From the NCBI GenBank assembly GCA_937885015.1, contig CALAAS010000014.1, positions 28,617-92,616 on the forward strand: a DNA stretch of 64,000 nucleotides, given 5' to 3'. Both the position numbers and the translations under genes were made by a program. Positions 44,792 to 53,560 of the stretch are shown piece after piece. A model generated the notes under the pieces. The model did no database searches. It was not told where the DNA came from and saw nothing but the letters and a program-made list of their open reading frames with translations. This DNA is from an uncultured Clostridium sp. GTDB taxonomy: Bacteria > Bacillota > Clostridia > Lachnospirales > Lachnospiraceae. The first letter of the stretch is position 1. Every line of letters begins with the position of its first letter.

Positions 44792-45766
44792 TTAATCAAT
44801 GGGATATAGCATTTTTTCCATAACCGGATCCTGAAGAGCCTCTTTTTCTATATAATACGTGTCCAGATTCATCTGCGCCCTGATGCCGCCCGGCTGAATC
44901 GCCTCCACCGCCTTTTTTACAGCAAAATATCCTAAATCAAACTCATTGGCCACCGCCATCCCTCGAATAACCCCCTTATCCATCTGGTTAAGCAGGGACG
45001 GTGTCGTACCGGTTCCATATAGACCGGCAATATAATCGCCGTACACCGGACTTCCACTGATGATGTCCGCCGCTTCCGCCGTGGATGCAGGATCCAGCGC
45101 CGCAATAATGGCCTTTCCGTTTCCGGGATATACCGTATCTTCAATGGCCATCCGGTACGTATCCGAAGATTCCCTGGGAATATATTTTACCGAACAACCA
45201 TTCTCCTCCAACACTGCCATCAGGCCGCTCCTAAGATCCTTTGCCGGCTCCGACTCCGGAACCTCTGAAAAAATGTACACCGGAAGCTCCTCCGCATTTT
45301 CCCGCAAAATCGCCTCCCCCATCTGGCGGCCTGCAGGACCGTAATCTGCAAAGACGGCGCCTGCCACCTGACCGGACGGAAGCAGCTCTCCCACCGTAAT
45401 AATCGGACTTTCATAGGTTCTCTCATCCAAATACCGCATACAGTCCACCGCATCCGCCGGCTCCAGAATGACCGCACCGGCTCCGTCCCGGATCTCCCGG
45501 CTGGCCATTTCCATCTGCTGCCTGGTATCTCCCCTCTCATAAAGAGTCAGAAAGCTGACATCTACATTGTAATCATCGGCGGCCTGTTCCACACCCTTTC
45601 GGAAATTGGCATAATAATCGTCTGAAACATCCCGGATAATGATGGAAACCGGATACACCTCGGTCTTTTTTTCCTTAATAATCCAGTCTGTAGAAGAAAG
45701 CAGATAGAGAATAATCAGCCCGCCTCCGAAAAGTCCCCACAAAATTGTATCCCGCTTTGCCGTCAT
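44792..45766 (-). CDS. Divergent substrate-binding protein, membrane-anchored, in sensor operon
   Basis: 324 aa with the type I sugar-binding-protein fold (VSIIIRDVSDDYYANFRKGVEQAA, AGAVILEPADA, YIAGLYGTGTTPSLLNQM). It has an N-terminal hydrophobic segment (about 8-26) without lipobox and lacks the calcium loop seen in the two MglB-like neighbours. It starts 6 bp after the kinase gene, with GGAGGG upstream. Likely an extracytoplasmic sensor partner of the kinase; ligand unknown. Confidence 0.82.
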   Translation of the reverse strand: MTAKRDTILWGLFGGGLIILYLLSSTDWIIKEKKTEVYPVSIIIRDVSDDYYANFRKGVEQAADDYNVDVSFLTLYERGDTRQQMEMASREIRDGAGAVILEPADAVDCMRYLDERTYESPIITVGELLPSGQVAGAVFADYGPAGRQMGEAILRENAEELPVYIFSEVPESEPAKDLRSGLMAVLEENGCSVKYIPRESSDTYRMAIEDTVYPGNGKAIIAALDPASTAEAADIISGSPVYGDYIAGLYGTGTTPSLLNQMDKGVIRGMAVANEFDLGYFAVKKAVEAIQPGGIRAQMNLDTYYIEKEALQDPVMEKMLYPID

Positions 45767-45772
45767 AGGCCA

Positions 45773-47587
45773 TTACCCTCCGTTTCTCTCCAGCGCCTCT
45801 CCATAAAGGACCGCCGGCAGGCAGATGCGAACAGCCGTTCCCTCATCTGGTTCTGATTCAATCGTCAAGCCGTACTGCTCTCCAAAATAAAGTTTAATTC
45901 GCTCATGAACATTGCGGATTCCGATTCCGGAACCCTTTTTGGAAACCGGATGTGGCTCCCCCGAAAAAAGCCGCTCCACCTGCTCCTGTGTCATACCAAG
46001 GCCATTATCCCGTACCTCAAACCGCAGAAGATCTTCTTCTCTCCAGACGTGAATCGCTATCTCCCCGTCTCCGTCCATATACTCCATCCCATGATAAATG
46101 GCATTTTCCACCAGGGGCTGCAGCATCAGCTTCAGACTTGCCAGCTCCATCAACGCTTCATCTGCCTGAATCACATAGGTAAACTTATTCTTAAACCGCA
46201 TTTGCTGAATCATCATGTAATTTCGCACATGCTCCAGCTCGTCCCGCACTGTAATGATGCTTTTCCCCCGGCTCAGGCTGATACGGAAAAATCTCGCAAG
46301 AGCCGTAACCACTTTGACCGCCTCAGTTTTCTGTTCATTTTCAATCATCCAGACGATAATATCCAGCGTATTGTACAGGAAATGCGGATTGATCTGGGAC
46401 TGCAGCGTATCAAACTCCTGCCGGCGTTTCGCCTCATGCTCTGCCACGATATCCTTCATTAAGATCTGGATCTGCTGAGCCATATCCCGAATAGAGTTTC
46501 CCAAGTGGCGTATTTCATAGGAACCGCCGATATAAACCGGTGCATCCAGGTTTCCCTCTTCCAGAACCCCCACCGATTTCTCCAGCTCCTGCAGGGGTGT
46601 TGTTATTTTTGAAGAAATATAGGAATTAATCAACGCCAGAACGAACAGAATCAGCGCAATCAGAAAAACAATAAACAGCCGGGTTTTCAATGTATTCAAA
46701 GATACTACATTTTTCGGGAGAACCCCCACCACCTTCCAGCCTGTATAGCCAATGGTTTTTACCGTCACAATCCGTTTCTGACCTTCAAAGGTCTCCGTAT
46801 GATTTCCGTCTGTATAGCCGGCCGCCACCAGGTTATTCTCCCTGGCATGACCGGAATCAATCAACTGCATCCTGGGATGATACAGAATCTCCCCATTGCC
46901 GCTGATCATATAAAAATAACCACCCTGGCCCGCTGTCACTCCATCAAAAAGCTGCTCCAAACTTGGATAACTGACATCCACCAGGAGAACCCCCTGAGAC
47001 ACAGCCGTGCCCCGGGTCAATTCCACAGAACGAGACAGAGAAATAACCCAGCGATACTGATTCTCGCTGTTTTCAAAAATATACTGCACGTGGGGCACCG
47101 AAAAATGCTGGTTTTCTGTCTTCTGAAGCGCGCTCTGAAACCAGTCCTCCTGTGTCACATCCAGATTCGTTTTCAGTCTGGCAGCCGGAACCGCCTCGAT
47201 CATCTCTCCGTCCACGGAAAACAGGGCAATGTTGTCCACATTATCTGAGTTATTTCCGTGCAGAAGCGTCAACTGATCCGTTATGGTCTCCGAAGACAGA
47301 TCTGCATTTTTGATAACCCCATAGTACAGGGAATCTGACAGTTTCATGGCCGTGCGCAGGTACGACTCCACTGAGCGGCCCACCTGGGCGATGAGGCTTT
47401 CGTTTTCCTCCTGCACCATCTCCGTTACCTGCCTGGAAAGGCGCTGATACAAAGACAGCGTAATCAGAAGTCCCGCCGCCAGCGCCGTAACTGTAAAATA
47501 AATGAATATCATGGAACGGATGCTGGCGTTTCCGGAAAACAGCTTCCGCCTGACCGTATTTTTTTCCTTCATATGCCTCTTTTTCAT
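45773..47587 (-). CDS. YesM-type sensor histidine kinase
   Basis: 604-aa membrane kinase. A first transmembrane helix (about 25-45), an extracellular dCache-like sensor (about 48-300), a second helix (about 308-330), HAMP linker, then the His_kinase domain with LQSQINPHFLYNTLD (the histidine before FLYNT is the expected phosphorylation site) and an ATPase domain with NAIYHGME and GIGIRNVHERI. The ATG overlaps the regulator stop as ATGA; a second in-frame ATG at 47572 is an alternative. Pairs with the regulator encoded just before it. Confidence 0.92.
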   Translation of the reverse strand: MKKRHMKEKNTVRRKLFSGNASIRSMIFIYFTVTALAAGLLITLSLYQRLSRQVTEMVQEENESLIAQVGRSVESYLRTAMKLSDSLYYGVIKNADLSSETITDQLTLLHGNNSDNVDNIALFSVDGEMIEAVPAARLKTNLDVTQEDWFQSALQKTENQHFSVPHVQYIFENSENQYRWVISLSRSVELTRGTAVSQGVLLVDVSYPSLEQLFDGVTAGQGGYFYMISGNGEILYHPRMQLIDSGHARENNLVAAGYTDGNHTETFEGQKRIVTVKTIGYTGWKVVGVLPKNVVSLNTLKTRLFIVFLIALILFVLALINSYISSKITTPLQELEKSVGVLEEGNLDAPVYIGGSYEIRHLGNSIRDMAQQIQILMKDIVAEHEAKRRQEFDTLQSQINPHFLYNTLDIIVWMIENEQKTEAVKVVTALARFFRISLSRGKSIITVRDELEHVRNYMMIQQMRFKNKFTYVIQADEALMELASLKLMLQPLVENAIYHGMEYMDGDGEIAIHVWREEDLLRFEVRDNGLGMTQEQVERLFSGEPHPVSKKGSGIGIRNVHERIKLYFGEQYGLTIESEPDEGTAVRICLPAVLYGEALERNGG

Positions 47588-49212
47588 TCCTCATTCTGTC
47601 GGCGGCTGGTGCGGTAACGGGTGGGGGACACACCGAACTTCTTTTTAAACACATAACTAAAATAGTTCTGCTCCGGATAACCCACCTTTTCCGCAATCAC
47701 ATACGTCTTGTCATCTGTGGCCATTAAAAGTTCCACCGCCCGGTTCAATCGCACATCCGTCAGATAGGCAATGTACGCCTGCCCCGTCTCCTTTTTAAAC
47801 ATCGTGGAAAAATAGGCAGGACTCATATGAAGGTGGCGGCAGATTTTCTCCACCGAAAGATCCGGATCCTGGAAATTGTCCTGAATATACTGCCTTGCCT
47901 CCCGAATCACGTTTTTTGCTGCATTGGTACGTTCTCTGGCCAGGGCCTTATTCATCTTCAGAGCCACCTCTGTCAGGTACTGGCGAATATTCTCCATCTT
48001 CTGAATCCGGTTCAGAATCTCAAAATAGTCATTTTCCACGCCAAACATCTCGCGAATCTGCAGATCATACTGCTGGGTCAGCTGGGTCAGAACATTGATG
48101 ACCGCCAGAACATAGGCCTGATACTGGCGGTAATGAACTTTTCTCTCTTCCATGCGACCTACTACTTCTCCGATCACACTGCGGATTTTTTCCTCCGGAC
48201 CGAACTTAACGGCTGCAATCAATTCGGATTCCATCCGGCTGTCAAACTGCAGCTTTTCCGGCGCAGCCGGCTCCATATCGTGGATGCAGATCACACCGCC
48301 GGATCCGGTTACAGCCCTGTAACCCAGCGCATTGAGAGCAGAATAAAAAGACCGTTCCACATCCGTCAGTGTGTTGCAGCTCTCCCCAACGCCAATGGTC
48401 ACAGAAACCTCCAGAATTTTTCTGGTTTCCTTACAGATATCCCCCAAAAGCGCCACCAGCTCTGTCTGCGTGTTTTCCGGATCCACGGCCGCTATAAGGA
48501 TCGTCTCAAAAGAAGAATGGAACATGGCAAACCGGTACTGTCCGGTCAGCTTCTCCTTGATCAGATTCTGGACGGAGATAGGAATCAGTTCTCTTTGCTG
48601 GTGCAGGGAAACCGCCTTGTCCACCTTCTCATCCGGCTCCAGATGAATGGCAGCTGTCACCCATTTAACCGCCCCATCGATATCAATCCCATACTCCGAA
48701 AGCTTCTCTGAAATCGTATCCCTATCCATCCCTCCATGGATCAGGTCATTAAGGAAATGCTCCCGAATGGCCGGCAGACTGCGGACGTAACTCTCCCGAA
48801 GCAACGTCACATTCCGCTTCTGCTCAATCTCATCATCCAGATTTTTCTTGATCTTTTTCAGGATGACCGTCAGCTCTTCCACATTAACTGGCTTTAAAAT
48901 ATACTCAATTACATTGAGCTTAATAGCCTTTTTGGCATACTCAAACTCATCAAACCCGGAAAAAATCACGATCTTAATAGATGGGTGGGTCTGACGGATT
49001 CGCTCTGCCATGGCCAGACCGTCCATATAGGGCATTCGGATATCCGTCAAGACCACATCCGGCTCATTCATCTCAATCTTTTCCAGAGCATCCTTTCCGT
49101 TTTCTGCATCCCCGATCACCTCAAACCCTGTGTCCTCCCAGGGAATTTTACGGATAATGCTTTTCCGGACCTCTTCCTCATCGTCTACCAGCATAATCTT
49201 ATACAAACTCAT
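47584..49212 (-). CDS. YesN-type response regulator with AraC DNA-binding domain
   Basis: 542 aa. N-terminal receiver with acidic pocket DDEEE at residues 10-14, phospho-acceptor D57 (VLTDIRMP) and the switch lysine in ILKPVN; a long middle domain of 280 or so residues; C-terminal AraC double helix-turn-helix (ICRHLHMSPAYFSTMFKKETG, IAEKVGYPEQNYFSYVFKKKFG). Cognate to the kinase with which it overlaps. Likely activates the mgl genes and perhaps this operon. Weak site GGGGGCAGG precedes the ATG. Confidence 0.92.
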   Translation of the reverse strand: MSLYKIMLVDDEEEVRKSIIRKIPWEDTGFEVIGDAENGKDALEKIEMNEPDVVLTDIRMPYMDGLAMAERIRQTHPSIKIVIFSGFDEFEYAKKAIKLNVIEYILKPVNVEELTVILKKIKKNLDDEIEQKRNVTLLRESYVRSLPAIREHFLNDLIHGGMDRDTISEKLSEYGIDIDGAVKWVTAAIHLEPDEKVDKAVSLHQQRELIPISVQNLIKEKLTGQYRFAMFHSSFETILIAAVDPENTQTELVALLGDICKETRKILEVSVTIGVGESCNTLTDVERSFYSALNALGYRAVTGSGGVICIHDMEPAAPEKLQFDSRMESELIAAVKFGPEEKIRSVIGEVVGRMEERKVHYRQYQAYVLAVINVLTQLTQQYDLQIREMFGVENDYFEILNRIQKMENIRQYLTEVALKMNKALARERTNAAKNVIREARQYIQDNFQDPDLSVEKICRHLHMSPAYFSTMFKKETGQAYIAYLTDVRLNRAVELLMATDDKTYVIAEKVGYPEQNYFSYVFKKKFGVSPTRYRTSRRQNEE

Positions 49213-49247
49213 AACCTGCCCCCATCTATGCTATCCTTCTGTGAACA

Positions 49248-50588
49248 TCAGCCAATTCCGCCGAAGAAAATCCCAAGCACATAAACAATCAGGGTAATTC
49301 CCACAAAGGCATATCTGGTCAGCGGCTCAAACCATCTGCCCAGCTTCGTACAGCTTCCAAGCTCTGCCTGTTCTCTGGCAAAGCCTCTGGGGCAAACCCA
49401 GAAAAACATAATACCCGCCAGAAGCGCCCCAAGAGGTATGATGTAAATGGAAATCACATCCATCCAGCTGCTGACGGCATTTCCCTCTTCAATAAATACA
49501 CTGATACCTGCCGACAGAAGCGCAATGATCCCAACTGCCGCTTTTCTGGACAGATGAAACTGCTCCTGCAGAGCCTCGATGGGTGTCTCAAACAGGTTCA
49601 TCAGGGACGTAATGGCAGCAAATAAAACTGCCAGGAAAAAGATGGAAGCAAACAGACCTCCAAAGGGCATCTGCTGAAATACTGCCGGAAGTGTAATAAA
49701 CATCAGCGGCGGGCCGCTGGCCACGTCAAGACCAAAGGCAAATACCGCCGGAATTACCACCATACCAGCCAGAAGCGCTGCCAGGGTATCGAAAATAGCC
49801 ACATCCTTGGCGCAGCGGATGATGTCCACATCCTTTTTCAGATAACTTCCATACACTACAGTGCCGGAACCGGCCAGCGACAGGGAGAAAAAAGCCTGTC
49901 CCAGGGCATAGACCCAGGTATTCACATTCCCCAGCTGTTCCCACTGGGGGACAAACAGGTACCGGTAGCCGTCTAAAGCTCCCGGAAGAACCGCCACCCG
50001 AAATAAAAGCACCACAAACAGGACAAAAAAGATCGGCATCATAACCTTATTTACCTTTTCAATCCCCCGGGTAATACCAAAGGTCATAATCAGAAAGGTC
50101 ACTGCCAGACCTGCCATATGCCAACCCACGCTGCCAAAAGGTCCGGTAAGAGCTCCGAAAAATCCCCCCATATCTTCCGTACCCATGAGGCTTCCTGTCA
50201 CAGCTGCAAACAGGTAGCGGATGACCCATCCTACTACCACAGAATATCCCACGGCGATTCCCAGAGAACCCAGCACCGGAATCATTCCAATCAGCCGCCC
50301 AAACTTTTCCCCCTTCTTGCCAAACCGCATCCCGGCTGCTCCTGCGAAAGCGCCCAGAGGCCCCGTCTTCATGCTGCGTCCAAAAGCCATCTCCCCAATC
50401 ACGCCGGAAAATCCCAACAATACCACAAAAATAAAATACGGGATCAGAAATGCTGCTCCTCCAAACTTGCCGGTACGGTAAGGAAACATCCAGATATTGG
50501 CCATCCCCACCGCTGAGCCGATGCAGGCCACAATAAATCCCACCGCTGTCCGGAACTGGTCTCTCCCGGATTCATTTGTCTTTTTCAT
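49248..50588 (-). CDS. NSS-family sodium-dependent transporter
   Basis: 446 aa, neurotransmitter:sodium symporter family (LeuT/MhsT fold). The N-terminal signature GFIVACIGSAVGMANIWMFPY contains the unwound TM1 region that binds sodium and substrate; about 11 membrane segments follow, fitting the short MhsT-like bacterial form. Substrate is most likely an amino acid. It lies 35 bp upstream of the response-regulator gene on the same strand and may be cotranscribed. GGAGAG precedes ATG 50588. Confidence 0.9.
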   Translation of the reverse strand: MKKTNESGRDQFRTAVGFIVACIGSAVGMANIWMFPYRTGKFGGAAFLIPYFIFVVLLGFSGVIGEMAFGRSMKTGPLGAFAGAAGMRFGKKGEKFGRLIGMIPVLGSLGIAVGYSVVVGWVIRYLFAAVTGSLMGTEDMGGFFGALTGPFGSVGWHMAGLAVTFLIMTFGITRGIEKVNKVMMPIFFVLFVVLLFRVAVLPGALDGYRYLFVPQWEQLGNVNTWVYALGQAFFSLSLAGSGTVVYGSYLKKDVDIIRCAKDVAIFDTLAALLAGMVVIPAVFAFGLDVASGPPLMFITLPAVFQQMPFGGLFASIFFLAVLFAAITSLMNLFETPIEALQEQFHLSRKAAVGIIALLSAGISVFIEEGNAVSSWMDVISIYIIPLGALLAGIMFFWVCPRGFAREQAELGSCTKLGRWFEPLTRYAFVGITLIVYVLGIFFGGIG

Positions 50589-50614
50589 CCTTCAACTCTC
50601 CAATTTCTGTCTAA

Positions 50615-50762
50615 ATGGTATAATGCCTGTTTCATAGGCATTATGTCATGTCCCTCGGACATGATATGTCTCCGACGGAACTTAGCGCACGGATTTTTCG
50701 CAGTGTATGCGAAAACCGGTATGCGCAATGGTATAATGCCTGTTTCATAGGCATTATACCAT
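50615..50762 (-). repeat. 148-bp multi-hairpin repeat, copy 2
   Basis: Inverted copy of 38767-38913: end hairpins ATGGTATAATG...CATTATACCAT, a GCGAAAA/TTTTCGC stem and a CATGTCC/GGACATG stem. Changes in the end stems are often compensated on the other arm (for example GATATA/TATATC in copy 1 becomes GGTATA/TATACC). It lies upstream of the symporter gene. Confidence 0.85.
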
Positions 50763-50790
50763 AGTTTTCTTCAGAGCGCACCTGCCATTT

Positions 50791-50949
50791 TCAGACGGAA
50801 GCGCTCTTTGCAGGCCCCCGGTGCTCCATGGTCTCCTCCGGTTTCCATATGTCTCTTTTGGGGGGCGGCTCCATTCTGCGTCCCTCTTCCATACACTCCT
50901 CATCTATTTCATAGACACTGTTTCCCTCTATTACCAGACGGGTTTTCAC
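50791..50949 (-). CDS. Small unrecognised protein (52 aa)
   Basis: GTG start at 50949 with TGGAGGAAG about 6 nt upstream. The product begins MKTRLVIEGNSVYEIDEECM and continues with a charged, proline-containing tail. The regular start of the sequence and the good binding site support a real gene, though it is short. Divergent from the 51081 gene. Function unknown. Confidence 0.5.
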   Translation of the reverse strand: MKTRLVIEGNSVYEIDEECMEEGRRMEPPPKRDIWKPEETMEHRGPAKSASV

Positions 50950-51080
50950 GTCTTTCTTCCTCCAGCTGACAACTCCTTCTCTTTATTATATGCAAAGTTC
51001 CGCCCCGCGTCCGCCTCTGGCCGGCATGAATTTTTAGTTCCCCGCATATATTTAGGCAAGAAACCAGGAGGCATGGCCCC

Positions 51081-51593
51081 ATGGAACATGATAAAACACT
51101 TAAAATGACGGAGCTGGATTACCTGACTGCCGCCCCACATCTTCAGATGATCAAAGCCGCTCTGCCCTACATCCACATTCCGGAACAGCGGTTTTTCTCC
51201 CTGATGGTAAAAATCAAAGAACTGGAGCGAACCATCCAGCTGTTTGAACATCCGGGAGAAGGCCAGGTCGGAATCTGCTCTCTGGAGGATGCCGAAAACA
51301 GCTCACCCATTGATATGCTGAGTGCCATGAAACCATACGGAACCCCCGAAGAACAGGATTTCATTGATCTGGCGCTCAATTTCCTGCAGGGATCCCGAAT
51401 CTCCCAGTCCTACCGGGATAGCGAGAATACAGACACAGAAAAGTCTGCCAGAGGGATTCCGGAAGAGGAGCCATCATCCGATGCGCCCTTTTCCATTCCT
51501 CTGGAGCACCTGAAAACCATCATGTCCCCCAGACAGCAGTCCCAATTTGAGACAGCCCGCATTTTAATGGAAACTCTTCACCCGTTTTCATAA
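51081..51593 (+). CDS. Unrecognised small helical protein
   Basis: 170 aa, no signal peptide or membrane segment. A helical N-terminal half (LQMIKAALPYIHIPEQRFFSLMVKIKELERTIQLFE) is followed by an acidic, serine-rich linker (about 107-137) and a short C-terminal helix (LKTIMSPRQQSQFETARILM). AGGAGG precedes the ATG by 11 nt. The next gene, also unknown, starts 25 bp after it; both C-terminal motifs mention ...MSPRQQ/MTPAQKKQ-like turns, suggesting they are related in structure. No function proposed. Confidence 0.7.
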   Translation: MEHDKTLKMTELDYLTAAPHLQMIKAALPYIHIPEQRFFSLMVKIKELERTIQLFEHPGEGQVGICSLEDAENSSPIDMLSAMKPYGTPEEQDFIDLALNFLQGSRISQSYRDSENTDTEKSARGIPEEEPSSDAPFSIPLEHLKTIMSPRQQSQFETARILMETLHPFS

Positions 51594-51618
51594 ATTTTTT
51601 TATAAAAGGAGCATTAAA

Positions 51619-51891
51619 ATGACTGAAAAAGATTGGAAAAAAGATCCCCGGTTAGCGGGGATTGATGAAAAAAAGCTGCAGCTTCTGACTGAGCTGGCAG
51701 ACAGGGCGGGAAAAACGCCTAAAGACAGGCTGATGCCTCTCCTTCTAAGCCTGACAGGGGGAAAAAGCGGCCTTTCCTTCAATGACCAGGAAACTGATCT
51801 CATCGTATCAATCCTGACGGCCGGCATGACGCCTGCCCAGAAAAAACAGGTGGAAACACTGCGGTCTCTCTCAAAACAAATGGGACGCTGA
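51619..51891 (+). CDS. Unrecognised small helical protein
   Basis: 90 aa, predicted all-helical (DEKKLQLLTELADRAGKTPKD, then LIVSILTAGMTPAQKKQVETL), soluble. AAAAGGAG precedes the ATG. It directly follows the 170-aa unknown protein, so the two are probably cotranscribed. A perfect 12-bp hairpin ends the unit. Confidence 0.7.
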   Translation: MTEKDWKKDPRLAGIDEKKLQLLTELADRAGKTPKDRLMPLLLSLTGGKSGLSFNDQETDLIVSILTAGMTPAQKKQVETLRSLSKQMGR

Positions 51892-51913
51892 AAACTTCCG
51901 ACCATTACAAAAC

Positions 51914-51956
51914 AGCGCCGCAAAACGACCTTTTATCTGAATCATTTTGCGGCGCT
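51914..51956. terminator. Bidirectional hairpin terminator
   Basis: Perfect 12-bp stem AGCGCCGCAAAA/TTTTGCGGCGCT between convergent genes; short T run (GTTTTG) on the minus side only. Confidence 0.65.
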
Positions 51957-51969
51957 AAATCAATATTCT

Positions 51970-52344
51970 TTACAGCTCTTTTTTCCAGAGACCATGCAGA
52001 TTGCAAAACTCCCAGGCCGCCACAGCCTTCTCTCCGCCTGCCAGCACAAATACAGCCTCCGGCTTTTCACCCGGTTTCAGATAATGAATCTGAACGCCGT
52101 GCTCCGTCTCCAGAGCAATCCACTGAATATAATGCTGCTCCAGCATCGGATGCTCCACCTCTCCTACCTTTACGGTAATCGTATCGCCTTCTGTAAGAAC
52201 AAACGGAACGTGTTTCTCGTGAGCTCCATCACTGGTTCCCGGAACCATCTCTGTCATTTTCTGACCGCAGCACATCAGCGGCACGCCGCTGTCCTTTAAA
52301 TGTGTCACAATGTTTCCGCAGTGTTCACAGATGTAAAATTTCAT
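51970..52344 (-). CDS. Desulfoferrodoxin (superoxide reductase)
   Basis: 124-aa two-domain superoxide reductase that reduces superoxide to peroxide in anaerobes. The N-terminal desulforedoxin centre has C6, C9, C25 and C26 (CEHC...CC). The C-terminal catalytic domain carries the iron ligands in EKHVP, EHPMLEQHYIQW and CNLHGLW. ATG 52344 follows AAGGAGG; the frame extends 14 codons upstream without support. Own promoter upstream. Confidence 0.94.
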   Translation of the reverse strand: MKFYICEHCGNIVTHLKDSGVPLMCCGQKMTEMVPGTSDGAHEKHVPFVLTEGDTITVKVGEVEHPMLEQHYIQWIALETEHGVQIHYLKPGEKPEAVFVLAGGEKAVAAWEFCNLHGLWKKEL

Positions 52345-52444
52345 CCTCGTTCCTCCTTCAATTTGCCTATATTTAAGTGTATCCATTCAGGGCAGCCCTC
52401 TTTTCTCGGAAAAACCGCCGCTCTGAAACGCTACATTTAATTTT

Positions 52445-52472
52445 ATTATACGAAAATAAAGCGATAAAACAA
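52445..52472 (-). promoter_or_regulatory. Superoxide reductase promoter
   Basis: TTGTTT (52472-52467), 16-bp spacer, TATAAT (52450-52445). Confidence 0.65.
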
Positions 52473-52518
52473 GGGTTTTGATTAAATTTTATATACATTT
52501 TACATTTGAATTTTTTCA

Positions 52519-52547
52519 TTGCTTTTCCACCTCCGCCGTGTTACAAT
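52519..52547 (+). promoter_or_regulatory. Promoter of the thiamine-precursor operon
   Basis: TTGCTT (52519-52524), 17-bp spacer, TACAAT (52542-52547), just before the TPP aptamer. Confidence 0.65.
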
Positions 52548-52560
52548 CAATAACTGAAAA

Positions 52561-52655
52561 ACGGGGAGCTTGTGAGACAGGCTGAGAGGGAATTAAAAAT
52601 TCCGACCCATTACCTGATTTGGATAATGCCAACGTAGGGAGATACTTGCAGAAGA
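52561..52655 (+). promoter_or_regulatory. TPP riboswitch (THI element)
   Basis: Conserved segments in order: ACGGGGAGC, GGCTGAGAGGG, then ACCTGATTTGGATAATGCCA and CGTAGGGAG. Binding of thiamine pyrophosphate is expected to let the following terminator form and shut off the operon. Confidence 0.96.
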
Positions 52656-52660
52656 TAATT

Positions 52661-52698
52661 TGCGGTCGCCATTCATTATCCGGCGAACGCATTTTTTT
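52661..52698 (+). terminator. TPP-riboswitch terminator
   Basis: Stem TGCGGTCGCC/GGCGAACGCA with two mismatches, followed by seven T, 60 bp before the permease gene. Confidence 0.85.
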
Positions 52699-52758
52699 GA
52701 TTTCACAGAATGTATTTGCCTGTGAACACATTTGCTTTTATCTGAGGGAGGAACCACT

Positions 52759-53535
52759 ATGAAATATACCGGAAAAAATCAGATTCCCTGTCTTTTCATG
52801 ACAGTCCTTTTGCTTGTCTGGGAGGCAGCCTGCCGGATCTTTTCCATACCTCTTTATGTGCTTCCGTCACCGGTTCAGGTCATCCGGACTCTCTTTGCAG
52901 AGCTCCCGGTTTTAACGGGCCACGCCGCTGTGACTGTTCTGGAGGCAGCAGCCGGCATTGCCCTGTCTCTGGTTTTTGCACTGCTCCTCGGAATTCTTAT
53001 GGACGCGTTCCCGCTGATCCGGCGCGGTATTTACCCGCTCCTTGTGGTCACACAGACCGTTCCCATGATCGTACTGGCTCCCATCCTCATTATTTACCTG
53101 GGATTTGGCATCGCACCGAAAATCCTGACAGTCGTCCTGATGTGCTTTTTTCCCATTGCAGTCAGCTTTTCCGACGGCCTCTCCCAGGTGGAGGAAGAAT
53201 ACGTCCATCTGGTGCGCTCCTACGGAGCCAGCCGTTTTGCATCCTACCGTCTCGTCAAAATTCCGGCAGCCATCCCCGCTCTGCTGTCGGGGCTGAAGGT
53301 TGCTGCCACCTACAGCATCAGCGGTGCCGTGGTGGGCGAATGGATCGGTGCCCAGAAAGGACTGGGTTACTACCTTCTGCGGGTCAAAAACGGCTACATG
53401 CTGGACAAGGTGTTCGCCTGCGTCCTGGTTATCATCCTGCTCAGTCTCGCCATGAACGGCCTGATCCGTCTATATCGCCGCATGGCCCTTCCATATCTTT
53501 GGGAAAAAGAATCACAGGCTGACACCAGCCTGTAA
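52759..53535 (+). CDS. Thiamine-precursor ABC transporter permease (ThiX-like)
   Basis: 258-aa permease of the SsuC/TauC/ThiX type with about six membrane segments. The EAA coupling loop is in YGASRFASYRLVKIPAAIPALLSGLKVA. ATG 52759 follows GAGGGAGG; a 9-codon upstream extension is rejected. The TPP riboswitch shows the cargo is a thiamine precursor, probably a hydroxymethylpyrimidine or its formylamino form. First gene of a four-gene operon. Confidence 0.9.
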   Translation: MKYTGKNQIPCLFMTVLLLVWEAACRIFSIPLYVLPSPVQVIRTLFAELPVLTGHAAVTVLEAAAGIALSLVFALLLGILMDAFPLIRRGIYPLLVVTQTVPMIVLAPILIIYLGFGIAPKILTVVLMCFFPIAVSFSDGLSQVEEEYVHLVRSYGASRFASYRLVKIPAAIPALLSGLKVAATYSISGAVVGEWIGAQKGLGYYLLRVKNGYMLDKVFACVLVIILLSLAMNGLIRLYRRMALPYLWEKESQADTSL

Positions 53536-53560
53536 AACAAAACGAAAAGGAGAATCCAAC

